The translations under genes and the position numbers were made by a program. Below the pieces are notes generated by a model that did no database searches, was not told where the DNA came from, and saw only the letters and a list, made by a program, of their open reading frames with translations. From Streptomyces alboniger (GTDB lineage: Bacteria > Actinomycetota > Actinomycetes > Streptomycetales > Streptomycetaceae), in NCBI RefSeq assembly GCF_008704395.1, contig NZ_CP023695.1, forward strand, positions 6,324,001 to 6,388,000: a stretch of DNA of 64,000 bases, written 5' to 3'. Positions 58,617-64,000 of the stretch are shown one piece after another; the stretch's first letter is position 1; every line of letters begins with the position of its first letter.

Positions 58617-61508
58617 GTGGTTCAAGCGGTGACTTCCACGGACATCTCGTGGATGCGGCGAAATGGTTTCACTCTGGTCGGCCGCGAGCGGCAACTCGAA
58701 GACCTCGTCACCCCGCTGCGGGCTCTCCCCTCAGTGGTCATGGTCGAGGGCGAGGCGGGATCCGGCAAGTCACGGCTGGTGCGCGAAGCGGAGCAACTCC
58801 TCACGGCCGACGGTACGCAAGTGGCGACAGGCCTGTGCTGCCCACTGCGCGAGCCGTTCCCGTACGGCCCCGTTCTCCAGGCGGTCGGCCAGGCGGCGGA
58901 GCGGCTCCCCGCGGACTGTCTCCTGACCCCCGAGACCCGGACGCTGGCCTCCTTCCTCCCCGGCCTGGCGCCGCACGTCGACGACTCACGGCAGGCGGCC
59001 GGCGCGATGCCCGAGCGGCACCGGCTCCTCCTCGGCATCCGAGACGTGCTGCGCGCGGTCGAACCGGTGGTGCTGGTCATCGAGGACATGCACTGGGCGG
59101 ACGAGGCCACCCGGGAACTCCTGTTCCTCATCGCCCGGGAACCCCCGCCCGGCCTCGGCCTCGTCCTGACGTACCGCGCGGAGGACCTGCCGCCCACCGA
59201 GCCGGTCCTGGGCAGCGCGTACCGCAGGCCGATCGGTGTGTCGGGCGGCGAGATCCGGCTCCAGCCGCTCAGCGAACAGGAGGTCACGACCCTGGCGTCG
59301 GGAGTCGTGGGGCGCGTCGCGGGCCGCGCTCTGGGGCAGGTCCTGCACCGGCGCAGCGCCGGTCTCGCCCTGGCGGTGGAGGAGGACCTGCTCACGCTCC
59401 TGGACCGGCGCAAGAAGAACGCGCCGCAAGGGCTCGAACAGGAGACGGAGGCCCTGGGCCGGTCACCCGTGCCGCGCTCCCTGCGGGAAGCCGTCCACGA
59501 GCGGCTCGCCGTGCTGCCGGAGCCCGCCGCCCGCGTCGTGGAGGCCGCGGCCGTCCTCGCGGTGCCCGCCACCCAGGACGTCCTGGCGGAGGTGGCCGGC
59601 CTTGAGGCCGATCAGGCCACCACCGCGCTCACCCAGGCCCTGCACCGAGCGCTCCTGCACGAGCCGGAACCCGCCAAGTACGCCTTCCGCCACGTACTCG
59701 CGCAGCAAGCCGTGTACGGGGACCTCCCCGGCCCGAGGCGACTGCAACTGCACCGGCGGGCACATGGCGTACTGCGCGGACAGCAGCGGCCTCCGCTGGT
59801 CCAGATCGCCCACCACACCAAGGCGCTGGGGGACAAGGAGACGTGGCTGAGGGAGGCCGAGGAAGCGGCCCGCGAAGCCGTCGCCGTGGGGGACGACGGC
59901 GTCGCCTCCCAACTCCTGCACGGCATCCTCGGCGCGGAGGGAGTGCGACCGCAGGCCCGCTCACACGCCGCCCTCGCCCTCTCCGACATCGCGCACAAGT
60001 TCACCCGCTTCGCGCACCATCTGGCCATCATGCGGCGGCTCGTGGACGACCCCACGCTCCCCGCCCTGACCCGCGGCCGGGTCAGGCTCACCCTCGCCGC
60101 GGTCCTCATGAACCACGCGGGTGACGTGGCCTCGTTCCGAGAGCTGATGAAGGCCACGGAGGAACTCGAACCGTGGCCCGCTCTCGCCGCGTCCGGCATG
60201 CTCAACGCGATCTTCTACGAGCGCGTCCAGACCCCCGCCGAGATCGCCCTGTGTGTGGACCGGGCCGAGACGGCCCTGCGGGGCTGCCGGGACGAGGGGC
60301 GGCTGGCCGAACTGGAGGGCGCCAAGCTGTTCCTGATGGCCAGGGACGGTCACCCCGCACTGTGGGAACGGGTCGACGCCCTCCCGCGCACCTCGCCGCA
60401 CCCCGAGGCACGAAGGCAGCGGCTCATCGCCCTGTACAACGTCGGAACGAACGCGCTGAACCGGGGGGAGGACGCGCGCGCCGCCGCGCTGCTGCACGAG
60501 ACCGTCCGGCTTACCACCGATGGTGTCAACCCGTCCCTGGAGTGCTTCGCCCGGGCCCAGCTCCTGCGATACGACTGGCTCTCCGGCGCGTGGGACGGCC
60601 TTGAGGAGCGCCTCGACGAACTGAACACGTCGTGCCCCGACATGGCGATCGCACAGCGCGAGCAAGCACTTCTCGGCGGGAGCCTGGCGGCGAGCAAAGG
60701 GCAGTGGGCCAAGGCGATGGAGCACTTGGAGTTCGCCCGCGGCGCGGGGGAACGCATCGGCGGGACGCTGTGCGCCCTGCACGCGGCGGCGGCCACCGCC
60801 GAGGTCCATCTCGCCCGCGACGAGCCGGACAGGGCCTGGGAAGCGCTCGGTCCCGCGATCCGGCTGCTCCAGTCCTCCTCCAGTTGGTACAAGCTCCTGG
60901 GGGTGGTGCAGGCGGCGGTCCGAGCGGCCCTGAGGACCGGTCACCGCGCGGCGGCGCAACAGGTGGTGGAGCAAGCGCTGGCAGCACAGGAGAGCTACAT
61001 CGCGCCGGCCGCGGACGCCGAACTGTGCGTGGCTCGCGGCCTACTGGAACAGGACTCCGACCCCGACGGCGCGGCCCGGTGGTTCCGGCGGGCCCGCGAC
61101 ATGTGGCGTGCCATCGGCCGGCCCTACCCCGCTGCCCGGGCCGTCGAGCTGCTCGCCCACTGCCACGACGGTCCGCGGGCCCACGTGGACACCTCCTCCC
61201 TCGGCGAGGCGCTCGACACCTACAGCAGGCTCGGGGCCACCGCCGACCTCGCCCGGTGCCGGCACGCCCTGCGGGAGGCGGGCGCGAAACGTCCCGCCAC
61301 CCCCGGACGGCGCGGCTACGGCGAGGGTCTCTCGCCGCGGGAGGCCGAAGTGGCCCGGTTGCTCGCCGAGGGCGCGAGCAACCGTGACATCGCCCAGGCG
61401 CTCTGCCTCTCGGTGCGCACGGTCGAGCACCACGTCGCCCGGACGCTGAAGAAACTCCGGGTCGACCATCGCGCCGAGGTGTCCGCGGCGCTGCGGCGCG
61501 GACCATAG
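58617..61508 (+). CDS. LAL-family LuxR transcriptional regulator with N-terminal AAA ATPase
   Basis: 963 residues. The N-terminal ATPase (about 18-300) has LVGRERQLEDL, Walker A GEAGSGKS (45-52) and Walker B VVLVIEDMHWADEATRELLF. A long helical, TPR-like middle follows. The C-terminal LuxR helix-turn-helix (about 905-960) has LSPREAEVARLLAEGASNRD and LSVRTVEHHVARTLKKLRV. LAL proteins are ATP-dependent activators, often pathway-specific in antibiotic clusters or in sugar use. No biosynthetic genes are adjacent; the divergent HATPase operon is the nearest candidate target. GTG 58617 has GAGGG at 58603-58607; GTG 58629 is possible. Confidence 0.88.
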   Translation: MVQAVTSTDISWMRRNGFTLVGRERQLEDLVTPLRALPSVVMVEGEAGSGKSRLVREAEQLLTADGTQVATGLCCPLREPFPYGPVLQAVGQAAERLPADCLLTPETRTLASFLPGLAPHVDDSRQAAGAMPERHRLLLGIRDVLRAVEPVVLVIEDMHWADEATRELLFLIAREPPPGLGLVLTYRAEDLPPTEPVLGSAYRRPIGVSGGEIRLQPLSEQEVTTLASGVVGRVAGRALGQVLHRRSAGLALAVEEDLLTLLDRRKKNAPQGLEQETEALGRSPVPRSLREAVHERLAVLPEPAARVVEAAAVLAVPATQDVLAEVAGLEADQATTALTQALHRALLHEPEPAKYAFRHVLAQQAVYGDLPGPRRLQLHRRAHGVLRGQQRPPLVQIAHHTKALGDKETWLREAEEAAREAVAVGDDGVASQLLHGILGAEGVRPQARSHAALALSDIAHKFTRFAHHLAIMRRLVDDPTLPALTRGRVRLTLAAVLMNHAGDVASFRELMKATEELEPWPALAASGMLNAIFYERVQTPAEIALCVDRAETALRGCRDEGRLAELEGAKLFLMARDGHPALWERVDALPRTSPHPEARRQRLIALYNVGTNALNRGEDARAAALLHETVRLTTDGVNPSLECFARAQLLRYDWLSGAWDGLEERLDELNTSCPDMAIAQREQALLGGSLAASKGQWAKAMEHLEFARGAGERIGGTLCALHAAAATAEVHLARDEPDRAWEALGPAIRLLQSSSSWYKLLGVVQAAVRAALRTGHRAAAQQVVEQALAAQESYIAPAADAELCVARGLLEQDSDPDGAARWFRRARDMWRAIGRPYPAARAVELLAHCHDGPRAHVDTSSLGEALDTYSRLGATADLARCRHALREAGAKRPATPGRRGYGEGLSPREAEVARLLAEGASNRDIAQALCLSVRTVEHHVARTLKKLRVDHRAEVSAALRRGP

Positions 61509-61545
61509 CCGTCCCGCGCCCTTGGCGGGGGCGGCCCGCGGTACG

Positions 61546-63003
61546 TCAGGCTGTGGGCGCCGCCGCCTCTCTCGCCGCGAGCGAGGAACCGTACCGCCGC
61601 AGCAGCAGGACCGCCGTCGTGGCGAGGCCGGTGAGGAGGCCGAGCCAGATGCCGACCGTCTCCAGGCCCAGCGGGTGGGAGAGGAGCCAGGCCGCGGGCA
61701 GGCCGACGGCCCAGTAGCCGATGACCGTGATGCGGAAGCCGCTCTTGGTGTCGTCGAGACCGCGCAGCAGGCCCACGCCGATGTTCTGCGCGCAGTCGAA
61801 GAACTGAAGGAACGCCGTGACGATCAGCAGATGCGTGGCGATCGTCAGCGCGCGGTCGGAGCCGGAGTCCATGAAGGGGGCCAGGACCAGGCGCGGCACG
61901 GTGAGGTAGGCGATGCCCACGACAGCCATGACGGCCGCCGCGCACGCCAGCGCGGTGTTCTTGATGCGCCGCGCGTCGTCGAAGCGGCCGAGCGCCAGCT
62001 CCCGGCTGACGTTGATGGACGCGGCGTGCGAGAGGCCGACGGCGACCTGGAAGACGATGTACACGAGCTGGTTGACGGCCGTGTGCGCGGCGAGCGCCGC
62101 CGGCCCGAACGCGCCCGCCATCAGCGCCGTCACGGAGAAGAACCCCGCCTCCGAGCCGTACGTCGCGGCGATCGGCACCCCGAGCCCGATCAGCCGCTTC
62201 ACGGCGGCGGGATCGGCCTTGGCGGCGTTCAGCGTGAGCAGCGGCGCCAGGGCGGCGTCGCGCTTGGCGGAGGCGTACAGCGCGAGGAACGACAGGAGAT
62301 AGACCGTGGACGTGGCCACGCCGATGCCGGTCAGGCCGAGCTTCGGAAGGCCCCACGTGCCGTGGATGAGCACCCAGTTGAGGCCGGCGTTGACCGCGAT
62401 CGAGGCGATCGTGATGCGCAACAGGGCCTGCGGGCGGCGCATGCCGACGGTGAACTGGCGGATCGCCTGGAACCACAGACACGGCAGCAGGCCGGGCGCC
62501 AGCGCGATCAGCATCGTCTGCGTGCGGTCGACGACGGCGGCGTCCTGGCCGAGCCAGGTCAGGCACTGGCCGATGAGGACCATGAGGACGGCACCGACGA
62601 GCCCGGCGAGCGTGGCGACGGCCATGCTCGCGCGGACGATCCCGCGGACCTCCTCGTGATCGCCCCCCGCACCCTCCTCCCCGGCCTTCTCGGCGCGCGC
62701 GGCGGCCGCGGCTATCTGGTTGCCGACCGAGGTGACCAGGCCGACACCCATCGTGCGGAGCTGGTTGAAGATGACGATGGCGAGGCCGCCCGCGGCCAGC
62801 TCCTGGGTGCCGAGCAGGCCCATCATCACCGTGTCGGTGGTGGTCAGGGCGACCTGGGCGAGCTGGGTGAGGATGAGCGGAACGGCGAGCGTGGCCAGCG
62901 CGCGGCTGTCGCCGAGCAGTGTGGCGAGCGCCGAGGGCGGCGCGTCCCGGTGGGGGGCTTCGGGAGCGGCGGGCGAGTCGGGCTTGGGGGGCATCGAGGT
63001 CAT
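61546..63003 (-). CDS. MATE-family efflux transporter
   Basis: 485 residues with about 12 membrane helices in two MatE domains. The first begins at LATLAVPLILTQLAQVALTT with TDTVMMGLLGTQELAAGGLA (about 50-70), as in DinF/NorM proteins, and the second starts near RLIGLGVPIAATYGSEAGFF. It exports drugs or metabolites by sodium or proton antiport; the substrate is unknown. ATG 63003 overlaps the stop of the PLP enzyme by 4 bp, so the two are coupled and may handle the same compound. Confidence 0.88.
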   Translation of the reverse strand: MTSMPPKPDSPAAPEAPHRDAPPSALATLLGDSRALATLAVPLILTQLAQVALTTTDTVMMGLLGTQELAAGGLAIVIFNQLRTMGVGLVTSVGNQIAAAAARAEKAGEEGAGGDHEEVRGIVRASMAVATLAGLVGAVLMVLIGQCLTWLGQDAAVVDRTQTMLIALAPGLLPCLWFQAIRQFTVGMRRPQALLRITIASIAVNAGLNWVLIHGTWGLPKLGLTGIGVATSTVYLLSFLALYASAKRDAALAPLLTLNAAKADPAAVKRLIGLGVPIAATYGSEAGFFSVTALMAGAFGPAALAAHTAVNQLVYIVFQVAVGLSHAASINVSRELALGRFDDARRIKNTALACAAAVMAVVGIAYLTVPRLVLAPFMDSGSDRALTIATHLLIVTAFLQFFDCAQNIGVGLLRGLDDTKSGFRITVIGYWAVGLPAAWLLSHPLGLETVGIWLGLLTGLATTAVLLLRRYGSSLAAREAAAPTA

Positions 63004-63992
63004 CGGTTCCTGCGGAGCTTGGTGAGGAGCTCGTCGATCTCGCGTTCCGCGTCGGGATCGAGGAGGTTGCGGGCGTTCATCCAGGCGTCGTCGAAGACGG
63101 TGTCCAGGTACTTCTCGCCGCCGTCGTTGATGAGGGCGACCATAGTGCTGCCCGGGGGGAGCGTGCCCAGGCGGGTCAGTGCCTCGTACACCACACCGCC
63201 CGCCGAGCCGCCGATGAGCAGCCCGGTGCGGGCCACGGCGCGGCAGGTCGCGAACGCCTCGACGTCCCCGACCTTGACGCCCTCGTCGATGAGGTCGAAG
63301 TCGACGAGCGCCCCGATCTCGGCGCCCTCCGGCGTACCCGTGCCGGACTGGTAGTAGTCGTGGGCGGGCCCACCGAACGCGATCGACCCCTTGGGCTCGA
63401 CCCCGACCGTCGCGAAGTCCGGTACGAGCTTGCGCAGTTCACGGGTGGTGCCGCACAGGGCGCCGCCCGTGCCGACCGCCCCGATGAGCACGTCGATCCG
63501 GCCGTCGAGGGCCTCGTGCAGCTCGTGGGCGACGGGGAAATAGCCGACGCCGTTGCTCGGGTTGTTGTGCTGCTCCGTGAAGATCGTGTTGTCCTTGCCG
63601 CGCGCCATCTCCTCGGCGAGTTCCTCGCGGGCGGCGGTGGCCAGCTCCTCGCTCTCCCCGCCCTCGTCGACGTAGACCAGCTCCGTGCCGAGGGCCTTCA
63701 TCGCGCGCAGCTTGTCCGTGCAGGCGTGGTGGTCCACGACGGCGGTGAAGGTGTAGCCGCGCTCGGCGGCCACGACCGCGAGACCGAGGCCGGTGTTGCC
63801 GGACGTGGACTCGATGATCCGGCCGCCCGGGCGCAGCTCGCCGCGCTCCTCGGCGTCGAGGACCATCTGCCGGGCCATGCGGATCTTCGCGGTGCCGGTG
63901 GGGTTGAACATCTCCAGCTTCAGCAGCAGCCGGCTGCCGGTCTCGGTGGTGGCGAGCTCCAGAAGGGGGGTGCGGCCGATGAGGTCGGACAC
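63000..63992 (-). CDS. Cysteine-synthase-family PLP enzyme (possibly incomplete at N terminus)
   Basis: 330 residues as seen. The fold-type II PLP site has the Schiff-base Lys in FNPTGTAKIRMARQM (about residue 36), the phosphate loop ESTSGNTGLGLA (about 61-72) and GAVGTGGALCGTTRELR (about 165). The usual S/N-VKDR sequence around the Lys is changed to TAKIR, so it may be a specialised synthase rather than housekeeping CysK. Plausible reactions are O-acetylserine-type beta-replacement or cystathionine synthesis. The GTG at 63992 is 8 bp from the window edge and the frame continues beyond, so the true start may lie outside. Confidence 0.82.
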   Translation of the reverse strand: MSDLIGRTPLLELATTETGSRLLLKLEMFNPTGTAKIRMARQMVLDAEERGELRPGGRIIESTSGNTGLGLAVVAAERGYTFTAVVDHHACTDKLRAMKALGTELVYVDEGGESEELATAAREELAEEMARGKDNTIFTEQHNNPSNGVGYFPVAHELHEALDGRIDVLIGAVGTGGALCGTTRELRKLVPDFATVGVEPKGSIAFGGPAHDYYQSGTGTPEGAEIGALVDFDLIDEGVKVGDVEAFATCRAVARTGLLIGGSAGGVVYEALTRLGTLPPGSTMVALINDGGEKYLDTVFDDAWMNARNLLDPDAEREIDELLTKLRRNR

Positions 63993-64000
63993 GTGGGAGA

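Noticed and set aside
49516..61508. Peptide transporter, ligase and LAL regulator as part of an antibiotic biosynthetic cluster
   Set aside because: No polyketide, peptide synthetase, terpene or RiPP core enzyme is present in this interval; a LAL regulator alone is not evidence of a cluster.

Overview
The window is high-GC (about 70%) DNA whose third codon positions are almost always G or C. GTG and TTG starts are frequent, lipoproteins and LuxR, ANTAR and anti-sigma-type regulators are common, and genes are often coupled by 4-bp ATGA, GTGA or TTGA overlaps. The gene content and order (xylFGH, dxs, fadAB, an RNase D gene, hemE, cgoX and chdC) match the chromosome core of Streptomyces, so I read this as a Streptomyces chromosomal segment. 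I see no tRNA, rRNA, CRISPR array, insertion sequence or prophage.

Layout from left to right. 1-2745 is the end of a xylose-type sugar ABC operon. 3003-8162 holds dxs, an APC amino-acid permease and a GT-C membrane glycosyltransferase. 8190-11953 is a dense set of four GAF-ANTAR regulators plus a STAS anti-anti-sigma protein. 11993-19871 looks like a complete poly-gamma-glutamate (PGA) locus: a putative hydrolase, then divergently a CapA/PgsA-family lipoprotein, a double-HAMP membrane protein, PgsB with a Tyr/Pro-rich tail, PgsC and an NlpC/P60 peptidase. 19943-30155 holds a NYN/PIN-like protein, a beta-propeller-like protein, fadB-fadA, RNase D, an orphan LuxR regulator, a DUF3000 protein, hemE and an epimerase. 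30156-37055 holds a candidate non-coding terminator region, a CoA-disulfide-reductase-like flavoprotein, a DUF4349 lipoprotein, the cgoX-chdC haem pair and a secreted tripeptidyl-aminopeptidase-like hydrolase.

37165-42558 (minus strand) is the most interesting block. It has five co-directional genes in the order DUF4142 protein, DUF692/MNIO iron oxidase fused to a repeat linker and C-terminal partner domain, TIGR04222 membrane protein ending in a tail of Cys/Gly/Ser with ten cysteines, second DUF4142 protein, second TIGR04222 protein without the tail. Known DUF692/MNIO enzymes modify cysteines of ribosomal peptides. I therefore propose that the Cys-rich tail is the substrate of the adjacent MNIO, giving a membrane-tethered RiPP-like or metal-binding system.

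42703-49223 holds a PTH2-type peptidyl-tRNA hydrolase, a two-gene ABC exporter whose ATPase carries a long Ser/Asp/Ala/Pro repeat tail, a polysaccharide deacetylase lipoprotein, a decayed carboxylesterase pseudogene, an alpha/beta hydrolase and an MFS permease. 49516-61508 looks accessory: an oligopeptide ABC importer in which the second permease and both ATPases are one polypeptide, its lipoprotein binding protein, a convergent operon (HATPase, winged-helix regulator, acyl-CoA ligase) and a 963-residue LAL-type LuxR regulator. The window ends in a MATE exporter overlapping a cysteine-synthase-family PLP enzyme.
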